A stretch of DNA of 64,000 nucleotides, taken from NCBI RefSeq assembly GCF_039541115.1, contig NZ_BAABFP010000008.1, positions 124,001-188,000 of the forward strand. Direction: 5' to 3'. Source of the stretch: Angustibacter luteus. Its GTDB lineage: Bacteria; Actinomycetota; Actinomycetes; Actinomycetales; Angustibacteraceae. The stretch's first letter is position 1, and every line of letters starts with the position of its first letter. The notes beneath the pieces are model-generated. The model was not told where the DNA came from. It did not search any database and worked only from the letters and a program-made list of their open reading frames with translations. Positions 42,943-50,541 of the stretch are shown here, one piece after another. Made by a program: the position numbers and the translations under genes.

Positions 42943-44610
42943 GTGAGCGCACCCGACGGACCGCTGATCGTGCAGAGCGACAAGACGCTGCTGCTCGAGG
43001 TCGACCATGCCGAGGCGGACGCGTGCCGCAAGGCGATCGCGCCCTTCGCCGAGCTCGAGCGCGCTCCCGAGCACGTGCACACCTACCGGTTGACCCCGCT
43101 GGGGCTGTGGAACGCCAGGGCCGCCGGGCACGACGCCGAGCAGGTGGTGGACACGCTGCTCACCTACAGCCGCTACCCCGTGCCGCACTCGCTGCTGGTC
43201 GATGTCGCCGAGACCATGGACCGGTTCGGTCGACTGCGGCTCGAGAAGCACCCCAGCCACGGCCTGGTGCTGCACGCCAGCGACGTGCCGGTGCTCGAGG
43301 AGGTGCTGCGCAGCAAGAAGGTGCAGCCCCTCGTCGGCGCCCGGCTGGACACCGAGACGGTGGCGGTGCACCCGAGCGAGCGCGGGCACCTGAAGCAGGT
43401 GCTGCTGAAGCTGGGCTGGCCGGCCGAGGACCTGGCTGGCTACGTGGACGGCGAGAAGCACGCGATCGAGCTGGACCTGCGCGACTGGCACCTGCGGCCG
43501 TACCAGAGCGAGGCGGTGGACAACTTCTGGCACGGCGGCTCCGGCGTCGTGGTGCTGCCCTGTGGGGCGGGCAAGACGTTGGTCGGGGCGGCGGCGATGG
43601 CGCGGGCCAGCGCGACCACGTTGATCCTGGTGACGAACACCGTGTCTGCCCGGCAGTGGCGCGAGGAGCTGCTCAAGCGCACCTCGCTCACCGAGGACGA
43701 GATCGGCGAGTACTCGGGCGCCCGCAAGGAGGTACGCCCGGTCACCATCGCGACCTACCAGGTGCTCACCGTGAAGCGGAAGGGTGTCTACCCGCACCTG
43801 GACCTGCTGGACGCCCGCGACTGGGGCCTGATCCTGTACGACGAGGTGCACCTGCTGCCGGCGCCGATCTTCCGGATGACCGCGGACCTGCAGGCCCGAC
43901 GGCGGCTGGGCCTGACCGCGACGCTCGTCCGCGAGGACGGGCGCGAGGGCGACGTCTTCAGCCTGATCGGCCCGAAGCGGTACGACGCCCCGTGGAAGGA
44001 CATCGAGGCGCAGGGGTACATCGCCCCCGCTGACTGCGTCGAGGTGCGGGTGAGCCTGCCCGAGCGCGAACGGCTGGCCTACGCGACGGCCGAGCCCGAC
44101 GTCCGCTACCGGTTGGCGGCGTCGTCCGACGTCAAGACGAAGGTGGTCGAGCGGCTGGTCGAGCAGCACCGTGGCGAGCCCACCCTGGTCATCGGGCAGT
44201 ACATCGACCAGCTGGACGAGCTGGGCGAGCACCTGGACGCGCCCGTCATCAAGGGCGAGACCACCGTGACCCAGCGACAGAAGCTGTTCGAGGCGTTCCG
44301 CACCGGCGAGATCCAGCTGCTCGTGGTGAGCAAGGTGGCGAACTTCTCCATCGACCTGCCCGAGGCGAGCGTCGCGATCCAGGTGTCCGGCAGCTTCGGC
44401 TCGCGCCAGGAGGAGGCCCAACGCCTCGGCCGGGTGCTGCGGCCGAAGGGCGACGGGCGGTCCGCGCGGTTCTACACCGTGGTCGCGCGGGACACCGTGG
44501 ACGCCGACTTCGCAGCCCACCGCCAGCGGTTCCTCGCCGAGCAGGGCTACGCCTACCGCATCATCGACGCGACCGACGTCCTGACCGGCCCTGTGGACGG
44601 CGAGGCCTGA
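42943..44610 (+). CDS. DNA repair helicase of the XPB type
   Basis: A 555-residue superfamily 2 helicase. An N-terminal domain (SDKTLLLEVDHAEADACRKA) is shared with archaeal and bacterial XPB. Walker A is LPCGAGKTLVGA (GAGKT at 208-212), the DEVH box is YDEVHLLPAP (300-303), motif III region LGLTATLVREDGREGD, the XPB-specific RED motif lies in that segment, and motif VI is EAQRLGRVLRPKGDGR. It should unwind DNA with 3'-5' polarity during repair. GACACT lies 6 bases before the GTG and may be a leaderless -10 box. Context with the helicase-associated gene agrees with the call. Confidence 0.93.
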   Translation: MSAPDGPLIVQSDKTLLLEVDHAEADACRKAIAPFAELERAPEHVHTYRLTPLGLWNARAAGHDAEQVVDTLLTYSRYPVPHSLLVDVAETMDRFGRLRLEKHPSHGLVLHASDVPVLEEVLRSKKVQPLVGARLDTETVAVHPSERGHLKQVLLKLGWPAEDLAGYVDGEKHAIELDLRDWHLRPYQSEAVDNFWHGGSGVVVLPCGAGKTLVGAAAMARASATTLILVTNTVSARQWREELLKRTSLTEDEIGEYSGARKEVRPVTIATYQVLTVKRKGVYPHLDLLDARDWGLILYDEVHLLPAPIFRMTADLQARRRLGLTATLVREDGREGDVFSLIGPKRYDAPWKDIEAQGYIAPADCVEVRVSLPERERLAYATAEPDVRYRLAASSDVKTKVVERLVEQHRGEPTLVIGQYIDQLDELGEHLDAPVIKGETTVTQRQKLFEAFRTGEIQLLVVSKVANFSIDLPEASVAIQVSGSFGSRQEEAQRLGRVLRPKGDGRSARFYTVVARDTVDADFAAHRQRFLAEQGYAYRIIDATDVLTGPVDGEA

Positions 44611-44627
44611 CCGCTCGCCGTCCGCGC

Positions 44628-44633
44628 CAGACT
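44628..44633 (+). promoter_or_regulatory. -10 box for a leaderless transcript
   Basis: CAGACT is followed by GTTCAG and then the GTG at 44640: 6-base spacing and no Shine-Dalgarno sequence. The 29-base gap after XPB would otherwise imply read-through transcription. Confidence 0.4.
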
Positions 44634-44639
44634 GTTCAG

Positions 44640-45353
44640 GTGGACCCCCACGCGCCCGGTGCGCCCGACGCGCCGTCACTGGTCCTGCGACAGGCACGGG
44701 AGCGGGCGATGCTCACGCAGCGGGAGCTCGCCGTCCGCGCCGGCGTCTCACAGTCGGTCGTGTCCCGACTCGAGACCGGCGCCCGACCGACCTCCTGGAC
44801 GGTCTTCACCCTGCTCCTGGGCGCCCTCGACCTGCAACCGCGGATCGCGCTGGAACCCCTGGAATCGCACGTCTCCCGGATGCTCGAGCTCGAGCAGTCG
44901 CGGCCGGCGCTGGACTGGTTCGACGACCTGGTGTTCGACCAGCGCGCGGTCGCGATGCTGCCCAGCCTGGTCCCGGTCGTGGTGGACGGGACGCTGGGCG
45001 CACGGCTGCACGGCCTGCCCCTCCCGGTGGGTGACATCGAGTTCCTGGTGCCGCCCAGCCTGGACGCGGCCGAGCTGGCGGCCGCGTGCCGTGCCTCGGT
45101 GATCAGCCTCCGAGCGGGGCCCGACGAGCGCACGGTGGTGGCCGAGCGCGAGAGCCGACGGCTGGTGTTCCGCACCGTGGCCGAGCCACCGGCAGCGACC
45201 CTGGTCACGCCACCGTGGGCCGGGACCTTTCCCGGCGACGTGTTCGACGACGGCGCACCGGTGCGAGTCGTACCGGTGGGCTCCCTGCGACTGACGAACG
45301 ACGAGCAACGGTTCCTTCGCCACGCTCTGTCGAGGGCACCTCGCCGGGAGTAA
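44640..45353 (+). CDS. XRE-type HTH protein with nucleotidyltransferase-like C-terminal half
   Basis: A 237-residue protein. Residues about 14-66 are a lambda-repressor-like HTH: RQARERAMLTQRELAVRAGV, SQSVVSRLETGARPTSWTVF. The second half contains VVVDGTLGARLHGLPLPVGD followed by IEFLVP. This resembles the start of nucleotidyltransferase-fold domains of the AbiEii/MNT kind, where a G-rich turn, LHG, and D-x-D/E motifs bind nucleotide. Here the pair reads DIE and the rest is divergent, so activity is uncertain. It could be a self-contained regulator or a toxin-antitoxin-like fusion. The call of HTH is firm; the second domain is inference. Confidence 0.7.
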   Translation: MDPHAPGAPDAPSLVLRQARERAMLTQRELAVRAGVSQSVVSRLETGARPTSWTVFTLLLGALDLQPRIALEPLESHVSRMLELEQSRPALDWFDDLVFDQRAVAMLPSLVPVVVDGTLGARLHGLPLPVGDIEFLVPPSLDAAELAAACRASVISLRAGPDERTVVAERESRRLVFRTVAEPPAATLVTPPWAGTFPGDVFDDGAPVRVVPVGSLRLTNDEQRFLRHALSRAPRRE

Positions 45354-45384
45354 CCGCAGGAAAAGGGCGCGGCTCGAGCGTCGA

Positions 45385-45418
45385 ATGCCATGGGGGCATG
45401 CGCATGCCAAACCGGCAT
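45385..45418. promoter_or_regulatory. Two inverted repeats ATGCC-N5-GGCAT upstream of the two-component system
   Basis: ATGCC (45385) pairs with GGCAT (45395), and ATGCC (45404) with GGCAT (45414); both have 5-base spacers and start 19 bases apart. The inner arms form the perfect palindrome GGCATGCGCATGCC (45395-45408). The array lies 126 bases before the response-regulator ATG. It is a likely operator, perhaps for that regulator; binding is not shown. Confidence 0.55.
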
Positions 45419-45543
45419 GGGTCGCCCGACCGGAGCGGGTTGGCCCGCGACACGCTGAACGCGTCGTGGGGCCAGCGTGCACCGTGCGTTCAGCCAACTC
45501 CCAGACTCTGCCCCCACACTGGTGCGCAGGAAGGTGGTGGGGC

Positions 45544-46260
45544 ATGCCCGCTTCGAGTACGCCAGAGGCTCGACTGCTCGTGGTCGAGGACGAGCCCAAC
45601 ATTCGTGAGCTGCTCTCGACGTCCCTGAGGTTCGCGGGCTTCGAGGTGCACACGGCAGCCGACGGCGCCACCGCGCTGAAGCTCGCCGAGACCACGCGAC
45701 CAGACCTGCTCGTGCTGGACGTCATGCTCCCCGACATGGACGGCTTCGCCGTCACCCGCCGGCTGCGCGACCAGGGACGGCGCATGCCCGTCGTCTTCCT
45801 CACCGCGCGCGACGACACCCAGGACAAGGTCACCGGCCTCACCGTCGGCGGCGACGACTACGTCACCAAGCCGTTCAGCCTGGAGGAGGTCGTGGCCCGG
45901 ATCCGCGCCGTGCTGCGCCGCACCAGCGGGCTCGAGGCGGACGACGGCGCGCGGCTCGCGTTCGCCGACCTCGAGCTCGACGAGGACTCCCACGAGGTGC
46001 GGCGGAGCGGGCGGCTCGTCGACCTGTCCCCCACCGAGTTCAAGCTGCTGCGCTACCTGATGCTCAACCCCAACCGGGTGCTGTCCAAGGCTCAGATCCT
46101 GGACCACGTCTGGGACTACGACTTCCGCGGCGAGTCCGGCATCGTCGAGTCCTACATCTCCTACCTGCGGCGCAAGATCGACGCCGACTCCCTCGAGCCG
46201 CTGATCCACACGCGGCGCGGGGTCGGCTACGTGCTGCGGCTGCCCCCCGAGCGAGGCTGA
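45544..46260 (+). CDS. OmpR-family response regulator (TrcR-like)
   Basis: A 238-residue two-domain regulator. The receiver has acidic EDEPN, phospho-acceptor Asp59 in LLVLDVMLPDMDGF, the conserved Thr in VVFLTARDD, and Lys in YVTKPFSLEE. The C-terminal winged helix contains LSPTEFKLLRYLMLNPNRVL, SKAQILDHVWDYDF and LRRKIDADSLEPLIHTRRGV, standard for OmpR/PhoB. It resembles mycobacterial TrcR in overall wording. It forms an operon with the histidine kinase (1-base gap) and possibly the HtrA protease, suggesting an envelope-stress role. ATG 45544 is preferred because the receiver begins right after it. Confidence 0.92.
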   Translation: MPASSTPEARLLVVEDEPNIRELLSTSLRFAGFEVHTAADGATALKLAETTRPDLLVLDVMLPDMDGFAVTRRLRDQGRRMPVVFLTARDDTQDKVTGLTVGGDDYVTKPFSLEEVVARIRAVLRRTSGLEADDGARLAFADLELDEDSHEVRRSGRLVDLSPTEFKLLRYLMLNPNRVLSKAQILDHVWDYDFRGESGIVESYISYLRRKIDADSLEPLIHTRRGVGYVLRLPPERG

Positions 46261-46261
46261 C

Positions 46262-47764
46262 GTGGCTGAAGCAGGCCTGGCCGCCCGGCTCGACCGGGTC
46301 TCTCTTCGCGACCGGCTGGTCGCGGTCCTGGTGCTGCTCGCGCTCGTCGCGCTCACGATCATGGGCACCCTCGCCGTGACGCTGCTGCGCGGCCAGCTGG
46401 TGAGCAAGGTCGACGACCAGATCCTGGCCACCGAGCAGGTCCTGGTGCGCAACCCCGACTCCGGCCCGCAGCAGCAGCAACAGCAGCAGTCACCGCGCGG
46501 CATCCCGACGTCCACGTTCGGGGTGTTCCTGCCCGACACCGGTGGCAACTACCCGATCGGCCGGCGGATCGGCTCCGGCAGCCCGGACCTGGACGCGATC
46601 ACCGACCAGGTCGTCGCCCAGCACGACGGCAAGCCGTTCACCGTGCAGAGCGCGACGGGCGGCGGCCACTGGCGCGTCGTCGCCGTCCAGGGGACCGACG
46701 CCGAACTCGGCCCGGGCACCCTGGTGATCGGTCAGAGCCTGCGGGACGTCGACGACACCGTGACCCGGATGGCCGTCATCCTGCTCGTGGTCGGCGTCAT
46801 CGTGCTCGTGCTGGTCGGTGTTGCTGGCGCGCTGATCGTCCGGCAGACCCTGCGCCCGCTGCGCGAGGTCGAGGACGTCGCGGGAGCCATCGCGGCCGGC
46901 GACCTGTCCCGGCGCGTCCCGGAGCACCCGACGTCCACCGAGGTGGGCCGGCTGGCCGCGTCGCTGAACGCCATGCTCAGCCAGATCGAGCGGGCCTTCG
47001 CCGTGCAGTCCGCCTCCGAGGAGCGGATGCGCCGCTTCGCCTCCGACGCCAGCCACGAGCTGCGCACGCCGCTGGCCGCCGTCCGCGGCTACGCCGAGCT
47101 GTACCGCCAGGGCGCCGTCACGCAGAAGGCCGACCTCGACACCACGATGCGCCGCATCGAGAACGAGGCGACCCGGATGGGCGGCCTCGTCGAGGACCTG
47201 CTCACGCTCGCCCGGCTCGACGAGCAGCGCGACGAGAAGCGGGTGCCCGTCGACCTCACCGTCGTCGCGGCGGACGCCGTGCAGGACGCCCGCGCCCTGG
47301 ACCCGGCCCGCTCCGTCCGGCTGACCGGACGCGGCGGCGAGCCGCTCGGCCCCATCGAGGTGCTGGGCGACGAACCCCGGCTGCGCCAGGTGGTCACGAA
47401 CCTCGTGGCCAACGCGCTGCGGCACACCCCGGCCGGCTCCCCCGTCGAGCTGGCGGTGGGCCACGACGGCGCTTTCGGCATCGTCGAGGTCCGCGACCAC
47501 GGCACCGGCATCGCCCCGGACCACGCCCGCAAGGTCTTCGAACGCTTCTTCCGCGCCGACGCGTCGCGGCAACGAAGCTCGGGCGGCTCCGGCCTCGGGC
47601 TGGCCATCGTCGCCGCGATCGTGGGCGCCCACGGTGGCCAGGTCGGCGTCAGCGAGACCCCCGGCGGCGGCGCCACCTTCGCCGTCCGGCTGCCGCTGGT
47701 CCGCAACGGGCTCGCATTCACAGGCCACTCCCAGGAAGAGCCCAGCGCCCAGCCAACTGCGTGA
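46262..47764 (+). CDS. Sensor histidine kinase (HAMP type)
   Basis: A 500-residue membrane kinase partner of the preceding regulator. The first transmembrane helix (RLVAVLVLLALVALTIMGTL) is followed by an extracellular sensor of about 130 residues with a glutamine run, a second helix (VILLVVGVIVLVLVGVAGAL), a HAMP domain (RPLREVEDVAGAIAAGDLSR), HisKA with phospho-acceptor His265 in SDASHELRTPLAAVRGYAEL, and HATPase motifs NLVANALRHTPAG, DHGTGIAPDHA and GSGLGLAIVAAIV. The glutamine run comes from CAG/CAA codons. It begins with GTG just after the regulator stop. Confidence 0.92.
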   Translation: MAEAGLAARLDRVSLRDRLVAVLVLLALVALTIMGTLAVTLLRGQLVSKVDDQILATEQVLVRNPDSGPQQQQQQQSPRGIPTSTFGVFLPDTGGNYPIGRRIGSGSPDLDAITDQVVAQHDGKPFTVQSATGGGHWRVVAVQGTDAELGPGTLVIGQSLRDVDDTVTRMAVILLVVGVIVLVLVGVAGALIVRQTLRPLREVEDVAGAIAAGDLSRRVPEHPTSTEVGRLAASLNAMLSQIERAFAVQSASEERMRRFASDASHELRTPLAAVRGYAELYRQGAVTQKADLDTTMRRIENEATRMGGLVEDLLTLARLDEQRDEKRVPVDLTVVAADAVQDARALDPARSVRLTGRGGEPLGPIEVLGDEPRLRQVVTNLVANALRHTPAGSPVELAVGHDGAFGIVEVRDHGTGIAPDHARKVFERFFRADASRQRSSGGSGLGLAIVAAIVGAHGGQVGVSETPGGGATFAVRLPLVRNGLAFTGHSQEEPSAQPTA

Positions 47765-47806
47765 GGTGTCCTTGACTCAGACCCCCACACAGAGGTGAGA
47801 GCCAGG

Positions 47807-49249
47807 ATGAGCCAGATGACCGAACCGCAGCCGCAGGCATCGCAGTCCACCGCGACGAGCACCCAGGACGCCGAGCCCACCATCGAGTGGTACGGCCCCT
47901 CGACGCCGGCGCACGAGAGCACGACGCCGCTCGCGCTGGGCGAGACGAACCCCTACGGCCAGCAGCCGGCCGGCGCCCCGCCGGTTCCGCCGACCCCGAC
48001 CCACGGCACCGGTGGCCACGGCCGCCCGCGCTGGGTCGACGTCTGCGTCGCCGCCGTGGTAGCCGCCGTCGTCGCCGGTGGGACCACCGCCGGGGTGCTC
48101 GCCGCCACGAACGACGACAGCACCGCGAACGTCTCGAGCAGCGGCAACCACAGCAGCGGCAACGCTGCCGCCGGCACCGGCTCCGGCCCGGTCTCCCAGG
48201 CCAGCGCCGTCGCGCCGGACTGGAACAAGGTGGCCACCGCCGTCGAGCCGAGCGTCGTCGCGATCACCGCGACCACGCAGAGCGGCGGCGCCCAGGGTTC
48301 CGGCGTCATCCTCGACGCCAAGGGCCGCGTGCTCACCAACAACCACGTGGTGGCCGGTGTCGGCAGCGACGCCAAGCTGACCGTGACCACGTCCGGCGGG
48401 CTCACCTACACCGCGACCGTCGTCGGCACCGACCCCTCGACCGACCTCGCCGTCATCCAGATGAAGGGCGCCACCAACCTCACCCCCGCGACCCTGGGCG
48501 ACTCCGACGCCGTCAAGGTCGGCGCCCCCGTGATGGCCGTCGGCAACCCGCTCGGGCTGGCCGGCACGGTCACCACCGGCATCGTCAGCGCGCTGGACCG
48601 CCCGGTCACCACGTCGAACGAGACCGAGGGCGACCAGGGTAGCCAGGACCAGCAGGGCCAGGGCACCATCCCCGGCCTGCCCGGCCAGGGCGAGCAGCAG
48701 CCCACCCAGCCCAGCCAGGGCTCCAGCACCGACAGCACCGTGGTCACCAACGCCATCCAGACCGACGCGGCCGTGAACCCCGGCAACTCGGGCGGCGCGC
48801 TGGTCGACATCAACGGCCGGGTGATCGGCGTCCCGTCGTCCATCGCCTCGCTCGGTGCCAGCGCCGGCAGCCAGGCCGGCAGCATCGGCCTCGGCTTCTC
48901 GATCCCGATCAACGAGGCCAAGTCGATCGCCGACCAGCTGATCGCCGACGGCACCGCGGAGCACCCCTTCCTGGGCGTCAGCCTGAAGGACGGCTCGGTC
49001 AAGCAGGACCAGGCCGAGCGCAACGCCGCGATCGTCGGGGACGTCACCGCGAACAGCCCGGCCTCCGCGGCCGGCCTGAAGAAGGACGACGCGATCATCG
49101 CCGTGGACGGCGAGTCCGTGAACGGCTCGGAGTCGCTGGTCGCTCAGATCCGCGAGCGCTCGGTCGGCAGCAAGGTCGAGCTGACCATCGTGCGGGACGG
49201 CAAGCAGCAGAGCGTCAGCGCGACGCTCACCAAGAAGTCGGCCGGCTGA
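47807..49249 (+). CDS. HtrA/DegP-like membrane-anchored serine protease with PDZ domain
   Basis: A 480-residue protease. A disordered cytoplasmic N-terminus (about 70 residues) precedes one transmembrane helix (VCVAAVVAAVVAGGTTAGVL). The trypsin-like domain has the triad His180 in TNNHVVAG, Asp213 in STDLAVIQ and Ser328 in NPGNSGGALVDI. The PDZ domain at the C-terminus has AEHPFLGVSL and SPASAAGLKKDDAIIAVDGE. A glycine/glutamine-rich insert lies just before the Ser loop. It resembles mycobacterial PepD/HtrA proteins that act at the envelope and is placed right after a two-component system. ATG 47807 follows an AGAGG; GTG 47795 is an alternative. Confidence 0.9.
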   Translation: MSQMTEPQPQASQSTATSTQDAEPTIEWYGPSTPAHESTTPLALGETNPYGQQPAGAPPVPPTPTHGTGGHGRPRWVDVCVAAVVAAVVAGGTTAGVLAATNDDSTANVSSSGNHSSGNAAAGTGSGPVSQASAVAPDWNKVATAVEPSVVAITATTQSGGAQGSGVILDAKGRVLTNNHVVAGVGSDAKLTVTTSGGLTYTATVVGTDPSTDLAVIQMKGATNLTPATLGDSDAVKVGAPVMAVGNPLGLAGTVTTGIVSALDRPVTTSNETEGDQGSQDQQGQGTIPGLPGQGEQQPTQPSQGSSTDSTVVTNAIQTDAAVNPGNSGGALVDINGRVIGVPSSIASLGASAGSQAGSIGLGFSIPINEAKSIADQLIADGTAEHPFLGVSLKDGSVKQDQAERNAAIVGDVTANSPASAAGLKKDDAIIAVDGESVNGSESLVAQIRERSVGSKVELTIVRDGKQQSVSATLTKKSAG

Positions 49250-50450
49250 GCCGGGGACGGCTGAGCACGGCCAGCACGAACGCAGCACACCCCGCGGCCA
49301 CCGGGACGGCGAAAGCCGCCCGGTGGCCGTGGTCGTCCGCGAGGACGCCGGCCACCGCGGTCCCGGCGGCGTACCCGACGATCACGGCACTGGACAGCAT
49401 CGTCATGACCGTGGCGGCCCGCTCGATCGGAGTGGCCCGCTCGGCGAGCGCGTAGAGCACGATGAGGTACGGGGCCACCGCGCAGCCGAACGCCATGACC
49501 GCCAGGGACACCGTCCACAGCTGGTTGACCAGCAGCAGCGGCAGCGACAGCAGGGCGAGGGCGAGCGCGAAGGCGACCAGCCGGTCCGGCAGGGCGAACC
49601 GCTGCGGGATGCGGGCGCTCGCCAGCCCGGCCAGCGCGCTGCCGAGGCCGAGCAGGCCGTAGACCAACCCGCCGGCGCCCGCATGGCCCAGCGAGGCGGT
49701 CAGGCTGGTGACGCCGACCTGGGTGCCGCCGAAGACCAGACCCAGCAGGGCGCCGCCGACCAGCAGCAGCACCGTGGTCGCCCCGCCCGGCAGCCCGCCA
49801 CGCCGGGCTGCGGTCAGGTGCGGCGTGTGCGAGGGCCGGACGACGCGGGCCGTGGGGTGCAGCGCGAACGCCGTCACCGCCGTCAGTGACAGGACGGCGA
49901 TCACGACCGGCACCGACTGCGGACCGGCGAGGCTGGCCAGCAGCCCGACCAGGGCCGGGCCGGCGACGAAGCTCGCCTCGTCCGTGGCGCCCTCGAGCGC
50001 GAACGCCTGGGTCACCCGCTGGCGTTCCGCCTCGGGCTCGCCGGCGCGCCGGATCAACGCCACCCAGCGCACCCGGGCCAGCGGCCCCACCTGCGGCGCG
50101 AACAGCCCGGCCAGCGCCCCGGCCGCGACCAGCGCCCCGGTGGAGGCGCCGCTGCGGGTGAGGGCGAGGACGCCCAGCATCCCGGCGGCGTACAGCGGGC
50201 CGACCACGAGCAGGACGATGCGCTGGCCGAACCGGTCGGCGGACGCGCCCGCCGCCGGGGCGCCGATCGCCGAGCCGAGGCCGATGGCGGCGGCCGCCAG
50301 GCCGCCGGTCGCGTACGAGTCCGTGCGGTCCGCGACGACCAGCAGCATGCCCAGCTGACCCATGGCCAGCGGCAGCTTCGCGAGGAAGCCGAGCGGCAGG
50401 AAGGTGGGCCCGGCGAGGCCCACGAGGGCACGGGTGGACGAGCGGTTCAC
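49227..50450 (-). CDS. MFS transporter
   Basis: A 407-residue MFS protein. FLPLGFLAKLPLAMGQLGML forms the first helix, APAAGASADRFGQRIVLLVV is the loop-2 motif and FVAGPALVGLLASLAG the fifth helix. It has the compact composition of actinobacterial sugar- or drug-type efflux proteins; substrate unknown. GGAGACCCC precedes GTG 50450, chosen over an upstream in-frame codon at 50486. Its 3' end overlaps the protease gene by 23 bases in convergent orientation. Confidence 0.83.
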   Translation of the reverse strand: MNRSSTRALVGLAGPTFLPLGFLAKLPLAMGQLGMLLVVADRTDSYATGGLAAAAIGLGSAIGAPAAGASADRFGQRIVLLVVGPLYAAGMLGVLALTRSGASTGALVAAGALAGLFAPQVGPLARVRWVALIRRAGEPEAERQRVTQAFALEGATDEASFVAGPALVGLLASLAGPQSVPVVIAVLSLTAVTAFALHPTARVVRPSHTPHLTAARRGGLPGGATTVLLLVGGALLGLVFGGTQVGVTSLTASLGHAGAGGLVYGLLGLGSALAGLASARIPQRFALPDRLVAFALALALLSLPLLLVNQLWTVSLAVMAFGCAVAPYLIVLYALAERATPIERAATVMTMLSSAVIVGYAAGTAVAGVLADDHGHRAAFAVPVAAGCAAFVLAVLSRPRLSRPTSW

Positions 50451-50541
50451 GGGGTCTCCGGGTTGGCCGACGTGGCGCCGTCCCACCCCCGACGCAATAA
50501 CCCTGTGCGCCGGACATGCTACCCGCGTAAGGTCGATCCTC

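Noticed and set aside
42865-44697. Long minus-strand open frame opposite XPB
   Set aside because: GC-rich codon bias gives a mirror frame; the XPB motifs are all on the plus strand and the VOC domain begins at 42864.
50450-50541. Rifamycin-associated element before the HelD-like gene
   Set aside because: I looked for the GGGGCTTGC-type inverted repeat that precedes some HelR genes and found none.
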